From positions 1 through 25,581 of the forward strand of contig CAZVYS010000014.1 in NCBI GenBank assembly GCA_964630755.1: DNA of 25,581 nt, in the 5' to 3' direction. This DNA comes from CAZVYS01 sp964630755 (GTDB taxonomy: Bacteria; Patescibacteriota; Microgenomatia; UBA1400; CG1-02-47-37). Position numbers and translations under genes: made by a program. A model generated the notes under the pieces. It saw nothing but the letters and a program-made list of their open reading frames with translations, was not told the DNA's origin and made no database searches. Shown piece after piece: positions 15,436 through 23,437 of the stretch (position 1 is its first letter; every line of letters begins with the position of its first letter).

Positions 15436-16218
15436 ATGAAGATTAATCCAAAATTACTAGAGCAAGGACAAGCAGTATTGATAGTTCTTTTAGTGATTGC
15501 GGTGGCTTTAGGATTTGGATTGTCGATAATTTCTCAATCAGTAACAGATGTCAGAATTTCTAAACAAGAGCAAGAATCAGCTAGAGCTTTTAATGCAGCT
15601 GAAGCTGGTATAGAAGAGGCTTTAAAAAGCATTATAGTTGGAGAGGGTAATTTATCTGTGGATGATGTGAGTGTGAATTATTCTGTTGGTAGTTTAACAG
15701 GGCTAAGCAACACTGTAAAAGAGAATGAATCAGTGGAGATTGATTTATCTGGAGCTGACGTAGCTTTAAATACAGTAACGATTAATTGGGTAGATAGTGA
15801 AAGTTTAACTGAGAATCCAGGTTCGTGCGTGGCTTTATCTGGTCAAGCGCCAGCATCTTTGCTAGTAACTGTAACAGATAATTTGAATCAAGTAACCAGA
15901 TTTGGAGTTAATGCCTGTGAGTTAAACGCTGATAATGGAATGGTTGATGTTTCTGTAGATGGCGATGACATTTTTTTAAGGCAATATGATATAGCAGTTG
16001 ATGCTAATGATGTTTTGATGCGAATTCGGCCTGTTTATAATAGGGTGAGCATGAATGTATCAGGTAATGTTGATTTACCAGTACAAGCTTATTTAATTAA
16101 TTCTACTGCTCAGGCACCAACCTTAGAATCAAAAGCAATTGAAGTAACTAGAACTGAACCAGCCACGCCGTCAGTATTTGATTATGTAATATTTTCTGGA
16201 GCAAGTATTGCTAAATAA
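15436..16218 (+). CDS. PilX-like pilus assembly protein
   Basis: A 260-residue secreted/membrane-anchored protein. The N-terminus EQGQAVLIVLLVIAVALGF has a Gly-Gln site and hydrophobic helix like a prepilin but lacks Glu at +5. The stretch ESARAFNAAEAGIEEALKS (48-66) is the hallmark of PilX N-terminal domains, which sit at the base of PilX minor pilins. The remaining 190 residues are strand-rich with two cysteines (near 132 and 156) and resemble nothing I know. Processing by PilD is possible but not certain. Confidence 0.7.
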   Translation: MKINPKLLEQGQAVLIVLLVIAVALGFGLSIISQSVTDVRISKQEQESARAFNAAEAGIEEALKSIIVGEGNLSVDDVSVNYSVGSLTGLSNTVKENESVEIDLSGADVALNTVTINWVDSESLTENPGSCVALSGQAPASLLVTVTDNLNQVTRFGVNACELNADNGMVDVSVDGDDIFLRQYDIAVDANDVLMRIRPVYNRVSMNVSGNVDLPVQAYLINSTAQAPTLESKAIEVTRTEPATPSVFDYVIFSGASIAK

Positions 16219-16229
16219 ATTAACTGCCT

Positions 16230-17228
16230 ATGGGAACATTTTTTGGACTAGACATTGGTTCTTCGCAAATAAAAGCGCTTCAAGCGCAAAAGCATGAACA
16301 AGGGTATAAGATTAAGCATTTTGCAACAGCTGATATTCAAGGAAAAGATCAGGTTGAAGTAATTAAATCAGTGGTTAAAGAAGCAAACATTAAGGCCACT
16401 GCTGAAGTAAACGTAGCTTTGCCTGAAAGTGAAGTATATACCAGAATAGTTAGCACTCCCCGATTGAGTGAAACTGAGCTGGCGTCTTCTATTCAGTATG
16501 AAGCTGAACAATATGTACCAGTGTCATTGTCAGAAGTTGAGTTGTTTCATCAAGTATTGGATGACTCAAGTGAAGTAGTTGATTCTAGTGACATGAGGGT
16601 TTTATTGATTGCAGTGACTAAAGAAAGATTAAAGCGCTTAACAGATTTACTGGATAATTCTCAATTGATTCCTAAGTCACTGGAAACAGAGCTGTTTGCT
16701 CTAAAAAGAGTTTTTTCTGATTTAAAAAAGACCCAAGTGATTGTTTCGTTTAATAATCAAACAACAGATATGATGATTATAAATAGGGGTAATCCGATGT
16801 TTCTGCATTCAATGTCATCTGGAGCAATTGCCATGACTAAAACACTAGTAACAGAGCTAAATTTATCTGAAGATCAAGCTGAGCAATATAAAAGAACTTA
16901 CGGTTTAAGAGAAGACTTGTTAGAAGGTAAGGTAGCTATGCTATTGACTCCATTGGTGGACGAAGTAGTTAGTCAAATAAATAAAACTTTGGTTTATTTA
17001 AAGCAGCAAGGTTTTAATAGAAATCCTGATCAGTTAGTTTTGGCTGGAGGAGGTTCATTGCTGCCTGGCTTAAGTAGTTATTTAGTAAAAAAGACAAACT
17101 TAGAAGTAGTGGTTGGTGACCCGATGGCTAGATTTTTAAAAGATGAAGAAACAAAAAAAATGACTAGTAGTGCGAATAATCCTCAGTTAGCAACAGTGGT
17201 TGGATTGGCTATTAAAGGCTTAGAGTGA
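16230..17228 (+). CDS. pilM: Type IV pilus assembly protein PilM
   Basis: Cytoplasmic actin-like ATPase (FtsA/PilM fold) that binds the N-terminus of PilN and links the motor to the alignment complex. The 332 residues show the phosphate-1 motif GLDIGSSQIKAL (6-17), a mid-protein phosphate-2-like strand (QVIVSFNNQTTDMMI, 169-183), and the adenosine motif LVLAGGGSLLPGL (269-281). The region EAEQYVPVSLSEVEL (91-105) is typical of PilM. Its stop overlaps the pilN start by 4 nt (GTGA). Confidence 0.92.
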   Translation: MGTFFGLDIGSSQIKALQAQKHEQGYKIKHFATADIQGKDQVEVIKSVVKEANIKATAEVNVALPESEVYTRIVSTPRLSETELASSIQYEAEQYVPVSLSEVELFHQVLDDSSEVVDSSDMRVLLIAVTKERLKRLTDLLDNSQLIPKSLETELFALKRVFSDLKKTQVIVSFNNQTTDMMIINRGNPMFLHSMSSGAIAMTKTLVTELNLSEDQAEQYKRTYGLREDLLEGKVAMLLTPLVDEVVSQINKTLVYLKQQGFNRNPDQLVLAGGGSLLPGLSSYLVKKTNLEVVVGDPMARFLKDEETKKMTSSANNPQLATVVGLAIKGLE

Positions 17229-17770
17229 ATATGGAAATAAATTTATTTGAGAAAAGATTAGGAAAGCTCAAAAATAAGCTAAAGCTAAAATTGTTATTAA
17301 CCAGATCGATAATTTTTTGGGTTTTGTTAATGGCTGTTATTATGATTTTAATTTCTGGTTGGAGCTTGATGGTTAATCGAGATAATTTAAAGGTTAATCA
17401 GCAAATTAAATTAACAAAACAAGGTATTGAAGAGTTACAAAAGATTGAAAGCCAGCAAGTTTACTTAACCAGTAAATTGAGTTCGTTTAAGCAAATAGTT
17501 AAGTTTCAAGAACTTCATCAGGCAGTAACTGAGACAATTTTTGCCGTAATTCCAGCTGGAACAGAATTAAAAGGATTTAATGTAGAAACAGATGGAGAGA
17601 TTCGGTTGTCTGGCAGTGTGCCTGATTATTTTATTCTTAGTGAGTTATTTGAACGAATTAAAAAAGCTGATGATTATCGTTTGCCGATAAAATCAGCTAA
17701 AGTTAACAGAATAGTAGTTGATCAAGAAGGTGGTATATCTTTTGATATTAATTTAGAAATTCAAGTTTGA
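17225..17770 (+). CDS. pilN: Type IV pilus assembly protein PilN
   Basis: Bitopic membrane protein that binds PilM through a short cytoplasmic tail and pairs with PilO outside. The tail has EINLFEKRL (about 4-12), equivalent to the INLLP motif of PilN; a single transmembrane segment follows (about 29-50), then a coiled coil and a small alpha/beta domain (LKGFNVETDGEIRLSGSVPD). It starts with GTG at 17225, overlapping the pilM stop; an ATG six bases later is the alternative. 181 residues, normal for the family. Confidence 0.85.
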   Translation: MNMEINLFEKRLGKLKNKLKLKLLLTRSIIFWVLLMAVIMILISGWSLMVNRDNLKVNQQIKLTKQGIEELQKIESQQVYLTSKLSSFKQIVKFQELHQAVTETIFAVIPAGTELKGFNVETDGEIRLSGSVPDYFILSELFERIKKADDYRLPIKSAKVNRIVVDQEGGISFDINLEIQV

Positions 17771-17774
17771 AGAT

Positions 17775-18542
17775 ATGAGTAGAAGTACAAAATCAAAAAA
17801 ATCGAGCATTGATAAACAAATGGTAGTGATTGGATTAATAGGTTTAGTAATTACTTGGTTTGTTTTTGGACCAGTTGTTTCTAAGTTGAGAACACGATTG
17901 ACTGCAAAGAATAGATTGTCTAAGGAATATGATAATTTAAGCACTAAGTTAGAAATATTGGAGGGAATTGATTCAATACAAGTTGAAGAAAGAGTTAAGA
18001 AAATGGAAGAAGTTTTTCCATCAAAGAAACCGGTGGTTCAATTGATGGGATCATTAAATCAGCTGGCTTCTGAGTATAATTTGAGTTTTGGTGGGATAAC
18101 TTTAAGGCCAGGGTCTTTATCTCAAGAACAGATTAATAAAAAAAGTAGTAAAAACGCTAAGTCGATTTTGCCAAACGAATTAAGTGATTTGAAATTTGGT
18201 TTTCAGGTAGCCGGTGGATTTGATAGTATTGCTGATTTTATGAATCAGATAGAAAATTTAGCTCCATTGATGAAGATTGAATCTTTAGCTTTATCTATAA
18301 AGACTAACCCTTTTTTCCAGGCAGATTCGTTGTCAGTGGTGGCAGATATTGAGGTAATAGCTTATTATCAATCGCCGCCAAAGACGTTGGGTTCGGTTAG
18401 CAAAAAGGTCAGTTTATTAAGTAGAGAAGATGAGGTTGTACTTAATCGGATGTTTGGATTTCGGGCGTTTGAGGCGGTGATTCCGGTAGCTCAGACTGGG
18501 AAGGTTGATCTGTTTTCAACTGGTCTTGAAGCACCACTCTAA
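17775..18542 (+). CDS. pilO: Type IV pilus assembly protein PilO
   Basis: Partner of PilN in the alignment complex, identified by position and architecture: a basic cytoplasmic tail, one transmembrane helix (about 15-35), a coiled-coil stretch (36-65), and a ferredoxin-like globular part. 255 residues. The start is four bases after the pilN stop. Its last 33 codons (18442-18542) lie antisense to the end of khpA, so the two genes converge and overlap, with no terminator between them. The final GKVDLFSTGLEAP resembles the short polar end usual in PilO, so I take this stop as genuine. Confidence 0.8.
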   Translation: MSRSTKSKKSSIDKQMVVIGLIGLVITWFVFGPVVSKLRTRLTAKNRLSKEYDNLSTKLEILEGIDSIQVEERVKKMEEVFPSKKPVVQLMGSLNQLASEYNLSFGGITLRPGSLSQEQINKKSSKNAKSILPNELSDLKFGFQVAGGFDSIADFMNQIENLAPLMKIESLALSIKTNPFFQADSLSVVADIEVIAYYQSPPKTLGSVSKKVSLLSREDEVVLNRMFGFRAFEAVIPVAQTGKVDLFSTGLEAPL

Positions 18543-18753
18543 CTCTAGCGCCTTGCTTAATGGCTTTTACTTTAGCAAGTTCTCTAATGGCGTTAATAAT
18601 TTTTCCGCCTTTGCCAATAACTTTACCCATGTCTTCTGGATCAACGGTTATGTTAATTAGATGAGTGTTAGTTTCGTCAACAGAATCTGTTACTTCGACT
18701 GCCTCGGGTTTATCTACAATGGTAGAGACCAAGTATTTTACTAGATCAAGCAT
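18442..18753 (-). CDS. khpA: RNA-binding KH-domain protein KhpA
   Basis: Small KH-domain RNA-binding protein, encoded beside rpsP in many bacteria, that pairs with KhpB/Jag in others. The core is 76-80 residues with the GxxG loop GKGG (47-50) inside GKVIGKGGKIINAIR. Here it is 103 residues: a Pro/Ser/Gln/Glu-rich tail (about 78-103) is added. That tail is encoded opposite the end of pilO. The start overlaps the rpsP stop by 8 nt. KhpA identity is firm; function of the tail is unknown. Confidence 0.9.
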   Translation of the reverse strand: MLDLVKYLVSTIVDKPEAVEVTDSVDETNTHLINITVDPEDMGKVIGKGGKIINAIRELAKVKAIKQGARVRVVLQDQLKTDQPSQSELPESPPQTPEIQTSD

Positions 18754-18979
18754 ATTTTTTTATTAAGCGCCTAACTGTCAGAGTTGGTTGAGCTCCTTTA
18801 GACAGCCAGTAGTTTAACCTCTTTTGATTAATTTTTATTGTTTTAGGATCTGTGTTTGGATTGTAGATTCCAAGTTGCTCAAGGTATTTGCCATCACGCT
18901 TAGATCGGGCTTCGTTGACGATAATTTTGTAGCTAGCGTAGCCTTTTTTACCGACTCTTGTAAGTTTAATTTTTAGCAT
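18746..18979 (-). CDS. rpsP: 30S ribosomal protein S16
   Basis: Small-subunit ribosomal protein S16, 77 residues, within the usual 75-90. It begins MLKIKLTRVGKKGYASYKI and contains the family landmarks ARSKRDGKYLEQLGIYNP (24-41) and RLNYWLSKGAQPTLTVRRL (54-72). It is followed by khpA with an 8-nt overlap, the classical rpsP-khpA pair, and lies 26 nt after rnc; that gap holds a possible leaderless promoter. Confidence 0.95.
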   Translation of the reverse strand: MLKIKLTRVGKKGYASYKIIVNEARSKRDGKYLEQLGIYNPNTDPKTIKINQKRLNYWLSKGAQPTLTVRRLIKKYA

Positions 18980-18985
18980 AATATT

Positions 18986-18991
18986 ATTTTA
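18986..18991 (-). promoter_or_regulatory. Possible internal promoter before rpsP
   Basis: TAAAAT on the minus strand ends exactly six bases before the rpsP ATG, matching the spacing at pilD, holB and the PilX-like gene. The -35 region is poor (CTTATT at 17 bp). It may give rpsP-khpA some transcription independent of the upstream operon. Confidence 0.35.
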
Positions 18992-19005
18992 GATGGCTAA
19001 TGATA

Positions 19006-19677
19006 TCAAATAAGCTTCTTCTTCTCAAGAGCTGATTGGGCGGCTTTTTGTTGGGCGATTTGTTTTGATTTGCCAGTTCCATGCCCAATTGGTTTTTTGT
19101 CTAAGTAAACTTTAACTGTAAAAGTTTTTTTATGATCAGGTCCAGTTGATTTGATCACTTTGTAAGTTGGAGCTAGTTTTAATTTTCTTTGAACTAGCTC
19201 TTGGAGATTTGATTTATAATCAGTGATGTGAGCTTGTTTAAGAATTGCTTGAATGTTTTTTAATAGATAAGTTTGAATGAATTTTTCAACTTTTCCAATT
19301 CCTTGGTCCAAAAAAATTGCTCCAATAACAGCTTCAAAACAATCAGCTAGCAAGGATGGATTAAGATTGCCTTTTGCTTTTTTCTCCCCTGAAGATAAAA
19401 TTAGATATTTATTTAGATCAATAGCCTTAGCAGCTGCAGCCAGAGTTTTGGTTTGAACGATTTGAGCTCTAAAGTGAGTTAATTCCCCTTCGGCTTTTTT
19501 AGGATATTTTTTAAATAAATGACTAGAAACAACTAGTTCAAGGACTGCATCACCAAGAAATTCAAGGCGTTCGTACGAAGAGGTTAGTTTTTTTTGTTCG
19601 TTTAAGGCTGACCGATGAGTTAAAGCATTGGTTAATAACTTTTTGTTTTTAAAGTTTAGTTGGGCGATTTTTTTCAT
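19006..19677 (-). CDS. rnc: Ribonuclease III
   Basis: Double-strand-specific endonuclease that processes rRNA and mRNA hairpins. 223 residues. The signature ERLEFLGDAVLEL spans 36-48, giving metal-binding Glu39 and Asp43; the second metal pair is Asp112 and Glu115 in LLADCFEAVIGAIFLDQG. A double-stranded-RNA-binding domain follows (about 153-220), ending GKSKQIAQQKAAQSAL. Overlaps nusB by 4 nt. Confidence 0.96.
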   Translation of the reverse strand: MKKIAQLNFKNKKLLTNALTHRSALNEQKKLTSSYERLEFLGDAVLELVVSSHLFKKYPKKAEGELTHFRAQIVQTKTLAAAAKAIDLNKYLILSSGEKKAKGNLNPSLLADCFEAVIGAIFLDQGIGKVEKFIQTYLLKNIQAILKQAHITDYKSNLQELVQRKLKLAPTYKVIKSTGPDHKKTFTVKVYLDKKPIGHGTGKSKQIAQQKAAQSALEKKKLI

Positions 19678-20027
19678 TTTTGTTTGACAATTGTGCCTAA
19701 TACTCCGTTAACAAACTTTGGAGTTTTTTCTGTGCCAAAAGCTTTGGCTAGTTCGATGGCTTCGTCGATAATTACTTTAGGAGGATTTTTTGACTCATAT
19801 TTTAGTTCAAAGATAGCTAATCTAAGAATAGCTAAGTCGACTTTGTTTAATTTTGCTATTGGCCAGTCTGGAGCAGAATCTGTTATGTATTTATCAATAG
19901 CTTTGAGGTTTTTAAGGATAAGTTTAAGATTAACTGGAGGGTTTTTAAGGTTATCAAAGCTAGTTGAGAACAGCTTTTTAAATAGTTTAATGCGCCTTAG
20001 ATGTCTTGGGTCAGTTTTTGACTTCAT
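19674..20027 (-). CDS. nusB: Transcription antitermination protein NusB
   Basis: NusB, which with S10 (NusE) binds boxA RNA for rRNA antitermination. The 117-residue product is short (130-150 is usual) but has the family core: WPIAKLNKVDLAILRLAIFE (55-74), PKVIIDEAIELAKAFG (83-98) and TPKFVNGVLGTIVK (102-115). The start codon shares one base with the rpmF stop (TAATG), and the end overlaps rnc. Confidence 0.9.
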   Translation of the reverse strand: MKSKTDPRHLRRIKLFKKLFSTSFDNLKNPPVNLKLILKNLKAIDKYITDSAPDWPIAKLNKVDLAILRLAIFELKYESKNPPKVIIDEAIELAKAFGTEKTPKFVNGVLGTIVKQK

Positions 20028-20179
20028 TAGTATTGATTGCAGTTAGGGCAAGTAACGTGCGAAAATTTGACTTGACTGCAATGAGGACATTTACCTGAGT
20101 TAGGTTTAGTAAGTTTAATAGCGGCACGGCGTTTGCCTTTGCGTCTGGTTGATAATTTTCTTTTTGGTAGTGGTGGCAT
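20027..20179 (-). CDS. rpmF: 50S ribosomal protein L32
   Basis: A 50-residue ribosomal protein L32 not always caught by gene finders because of its size. It reads MPPLPKRKLSTRRKGKRRAA, then a four-cysteine zinc ribbon with CPHC (31-34) and CPNC (44-47), ending NQY. The start lies three bases after the recG stop, and the stop overlaps the nusB ATG (TAATG). Confidence 0.92.
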   Translation of the reverse strand: MPPLPKRKLSTRRKGKRRAAIKLTKPNSGKCPHCSQVKFSHVTCPNCNQY

Positions 20180-20182
20180 ATT

Positions 20183-22213
20183 TTAGTTTAAGCTAATTTT
20201 GTCTATTTTACTCTTCAGTTTGATCTTTTTCAAGAGAGAAGGATGATTTTTGATAATATTTTTTGAAACTTTTTGAGTTTGTTTAATCAAAGGGCTGTCT
20301 GTTAGTGAAGCAATCTTAAGATTAGTAAAGCCGTGTTGTTTTAAACCATAAAGATTACCAGGTCCTCGAAGGCGAAGGTCAAGTTCAGCTAGCTTAAGCC
20401 CAGAGTTGAGTGTTTCTAAAGCCTTAAGTCTTTTAAGGGTTTCTGGGTTGCTGCTACCAGAGAAAATTAAGCAGTACGATGATTGGTGACTTCGACCGAC
20501 TCGGCCTCTTAGCTGGTGAAGTTGAGCCAAGCCAAAGCGCTCAGCATTTTCAATAAGAATGATCGAGGCGTTTGGAATATCAATACCGACTTCAATAACA
20601 GGGGTGGAGACCAAGATATTAGTTTTATTAGCTTGAAATTTTTTAATAATAGATTGTTTTTGCATATCTTTGATTCTACCGTGGAGCAGATCTAGCTTTA
20701 AATCACCAAAGATCGTCTTTAATTGATCAAATTCATCTGTTGCTGCTTTGATGTCTTTGAGAGTTTCTGATTCTGAAGGGTCAATTAATGGGTAAACGAT
20801 AAATGCTTGAGTTTTATTTTGTTTGATCTCATTTGAGATCCAGTGGTAAGCATCTAGTCTTTTTTTAAGTGGAACTACCCAAGTTTTAATAGGTTTTCTA
20901 CCTTTTGGCATTTCGTCTAGTAAAGACATATCAAGGTCTGCGTAAGCAGTCAGAGCGATGGTTCTGGGGATTGGGGTGGCGGTCATAGTAAGAGTATGTG
21001 GAGTAAATTCTTTAGTCTTGCTTAAGAAGGTAGATCTTTGTTTAACTCCGAAACGATGTTGTTCGTCTATAACTAAAACTCCTAGTTTTTTAAGGTTAAT
21101 TTTTTTAAATAAAAGTGCGTGAGTGCCTACTAAAACGTCGGCGTTAGCTGTGGTTTGCCTAGAACTTGAAGTGACAAGGCATAATTTGAGGCTAGTTTTT
21201 GAAAAGATAGTTTTTAAAGATTTAAAGTGTTGGTTAGCAAGAATGGTAGTGGGAGCCATGATGATAGAGTTAAAACCATTTAAGTAGCTTATGTAAATAG
21301 CGATAGCTGCGACTATGGTTTTTCCAGAGCCGACATCTCCTTGTAAAAGTCTATTCATGGGTTTGTTTTTTTCTAAGTCAGACAAGATTTCCTTGATACA
21401 AGTATTTTGGGCTGTTGTTAGTTTAAAAGGGAGATTAGAAATTAGTTTCAGAATTTTAGTCTGATCAACTTTTAGTTGGTGATTAAGAGATTTTTGAGCC
21501 ATGAGTTTCTTTTTATGTAGAGCATTAAGTTGAAGCAGGAGCATTTCGTCAAATTCAAGTCTTTTAGTAGCTAAGGCAAGGTCGCGATTATTTTTTGGAA
21601 AGTGGATGCTTTTTAAGGCAGAGTTAAGACTAACTAGATCTTGACTTTGTTTAATGCTTTTTGGGAGCCAATCTTTTATCAGGCTGTCTTTTGAGGCTTC
21701 AAGGCAAAAGTTGATTCTAGATCTTAGCCATTTTGATGAAAGCTTGGCTGTTTCTTTGTAAACTGGGACTAGTCTACCGGTATGTAGGTTTTTGCTTTTA
21801 CCCATAAGTTCGTATTGAGGCGAGATGAGGGTAAGTTTTCGATCAAACCAACCGATTTTCCCAGAAAAAGAGACAATAGTCCCCTCTTTTAGAGTATTGG
21901 GGATGTAGATTTGATTAAACCAGATAACAGGTAAAGATCCAGAATTGTCTTTGATAACAGCTTTTTGAATTCTTTTTCGATTTTTAGTGAAAATGTTTTG
22001 GCAGGTAATGATTTCAGCTTTTAGAGTAACAACTTGGTTTGGTCTGACAGATTTTATTTTAGAAATGACAGAGAGATCGTTATGCCTTGATGGATAGTGA
22101 TGAAGGAGATTGTTAATGGTAAATATGTTTAGTTTTTCTAAACGTTTAGCGTAGGTAGGGCCGATCATTGGGACTTGGTTAATAGGAGTATTTAAGCAAA
22201 TCTTAGAACGCAT
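20183..22213 (-). CDS. recG: ATP-dependent DNA helicase RecG
   Basis: Superfamily 2 helicase that remodels stalled replication forks and branched DNA. 676 residues. The wedge/OB domain spans about 55-140; helicase motifs are Walker A GDVGSGKT (292-299), Ia MAPTTILANQHF (319-330), motif II DEQH (383-386), motif III TATPIPRT (411-418), and motif VI QLRGRVGR (567-574). The start at 22213 lies inside the end of the upstream 34-aa reading frame (11-nt overlap), so translation is probably coupled to it. Confidence 0.96.
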   Translation of the reverse strand: MRSKICLNTPINQVPMIGPTYAKRLEKLNIFTINNLLHHYPSRHNDLSVISKIKSVRPNQVVTLKAEIITCQNIFTKNRKRIQKAVIKDNSGSLPVIWFNQIYIPNTLKEGTIVSFSGKIGWFDRKLTLISPQYELMGKSKNLHTGRLVPVYKETAKLSSKWLRSRINFCLEASKDSLIKDWLPKSIKQSQDLVSLNSALKSIHFPKNNRDLALATKRLEFDEMLLLQLNALHKKKLMAQKSLNHQLKVDQTKILKLISNLPFKLTTAQNTCIKEILSDLEKNKPMNRLLQGDVGSGKTIVAAIAIYISYLNGFNSIIMAPTTILANQHFKSLKTIFSKTSLKLCLVTSSSRQTTANADVLVGTHALLFKKINLKKLGVLVIDEQHRFGVKQRSTFLSKTKEFTPHTLTMTATPIPRTIALTAYADLDMSLLDEMPKGRKPIKTWVVPLKKRLDAYHWISNEIKQNKTQAFIVYPLIDPSESETLKDIKAATDEFDQLKTIFGDLKLDLLHGRIKDMQKQSIIKKFQANKTNILVSTPVIEVGIDIPNASIILIENAERFGLAQLHQLRGRVGRSHQSSYCLIFSGSSNPETLKRLKALETLNSGLKLAELDLRLRGPGNLYGLKQHGFTNLKIASLTDSPLIKQTQKVSKNIIKNHPSLLKKIKLKSKIDKISLN

Positions 22214-22307
22214 AAAATAGAGGAGTTAGGGATCCGAGGAGTAAGCTAAGGCCAGCAATGGCTACTAAGACGCTAAAGAATTTACGTTGTCGTTTAGTTA
22301 GTCTCAT
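22203..22307 (-). CDS. Small single-span membrane peptide
   Basis: A 34-codon frame overlapping the tyrS stop by 4 nt (ATGA) and the recG start by 11 nt. The peptide starts MRLTKRQRKFF, then a continuous hydrophobic stretch of about 20 residues (SVLVAIAGLSLLLGS), ending LTPLFYAF: the pattern of a positive-inside single-pass membrane protein. The precise overlap with both neighbours and the basic-then-hydrophobic layout argue for a translated gene. I do not recognise a family. Confidence 0.65.
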   Translation of the reverse strand: MRLTKRQRKFFSVLVAIAGLSLLLGSLTPLFYAF

Positions 22308-23437
22308 ATAACGCGAACAAAGGTTTTTTTGCCAATTTTTATTTTATCTCCAAGTTTGGTGGGGTGATTAAAGTCTTTAATGGTTTTATTGTTTATGTCG
22401 ACAGCTCCGTCTAAAATTAGGCGTTTGGCTTGTGATTTACTGGGAGTGACTTGGGCGATGGTAGCTAAGAGCTCTTTTTTATTTTTAATAGTTTGGTTAA
22501 ATTCGGGAGTTTTTTTCTGAAAAGTGGTTTCAAAGTGAGATCGGGCGGCTTTGGCTTTTTTATCTCCGTGAATTTGAGAAACAACTTGAAAGGCTAGATT
22601 TTTTTTAGCGCCTAAAGGGTTGTTTGAATTAAAACCTTCATTGGTTAATAGCTCAAAACCTAGAGACAAGAGTGAGTCAGGAAAAGCCATTGCTTTACCG
22701 AAAATTTCTTCAGGAGAATCAGTTAAATTAATGGGATTACCAGTTGTTTTACCCATTTTGGATCCGGTCGGGTCAGTTAGCAGTTTAGTAGTTAAGCAGA
22801 ATTTTTCCTTGTGCTTGTAAGCTTTAAGTAGGGTTCTACCGGCTAGTAAGTTAAACATTTGGTCATTTCCACCGACTTCTAGATCTACCTCCATATGGGC
22901 TGAGTCATAGCCCTGCATAAGGGGATATAAAAATTCATGAAGGTGAATTGGTTTGTTTTTCTTAAGGCGATCTTGAAACATATCTCGCTCAATCATTTGT
23001 TGAACAGTAAAATGCGAAGCAAGTTTTACTACGTCTTCAAAGTTAAGTTTGGATAACCAGTCATAATTAAAAACAATTTTAACTGGATTTTTTCCTGAAA
23101 AACTAATTATGTTTTTTACTTGCTCCTTGTATCCTTTTAAATTTTCTAACATTTGTTCGTGGGTTAGTTTAGTTCGTGCTGCTGATTTATCAGTAGGGTC
23201 GCCGATCATGCCAGTAAAATCACCGATTAAAAAGATTACCTTGTGACCTAGATTTTGAAACTGAGCTAGTTTTCTGATGCCAATCATATGACCGATATGT
23301 AAGCTAGGGCTAGTGGGGTCAAAACCCTGGTAAAGAGTAATTTTTCTTTTTTTCATTAATTCAGCCAAGGTTTTTTTAGTGGGTAAAATTTGTTCTACTC
23401 CCCTATTTAAAACAAAATCTGTGGTTAGTTTAGTCAT
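22304..23437 (-). CDS. tyrS: Tyrosyl-tRNA synthetase
   Basis: Class I synthetase that charges tRNA-Tyr. 377 residues. The Rossmann core has GFDPTSPSLHIGH (38-50, HIGH at 47-50) with Tyr36 and Asp40 at the tyrosine-pocket positions of this family; YPLMQGYDS (171-179) supplies Tyr171, Gln175 and Asp178. The KMSKS-loop equivalent is KMGKT (227-231). A C-terminal S4 RNA-binding domain (about 315-377) includes PSKSQAKRLILDGAVDIN. It overlaps the upstream gene by 4 nt and lies in the T-box/tRNA-Tyr unit, fully consistent with tyrosine specificity. Confidence 0.97.
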   Translation of the reverse strand: MTKLTTDFVLNRGVEQILPTKKTLAELMKKRKITLYQGFDPTSPSLHIGHMIGIRKLAQFQNLGHKVIFLIGDFTGMIGDPTDKSAARTKLTHEQMLENLKGYKEQVKNIISFSGKNPVKIVFNYDWLSKLNFEDVVKLASHFTVQQMIERDMFQDRLKKNKPIHLHEFLYPLMQGYDSAHMEVDLEVGGNDQMFNLLAGRTLLKAYKHKEKFCLTTKLLTDPTGSKMGKTTGNPINLTDSPEEIFGKAMAFPDSLLSLGFELLTNEGFNSNNPLGAKKNLAFQVVSQIHGDKKAKAARSHFETTFQKKTPEFNQTIKNKKELLATIAQVTPSKSQAKRLILDGAVDINNKTIKDFNHPTKLGDKIKIGKKTFVRVI

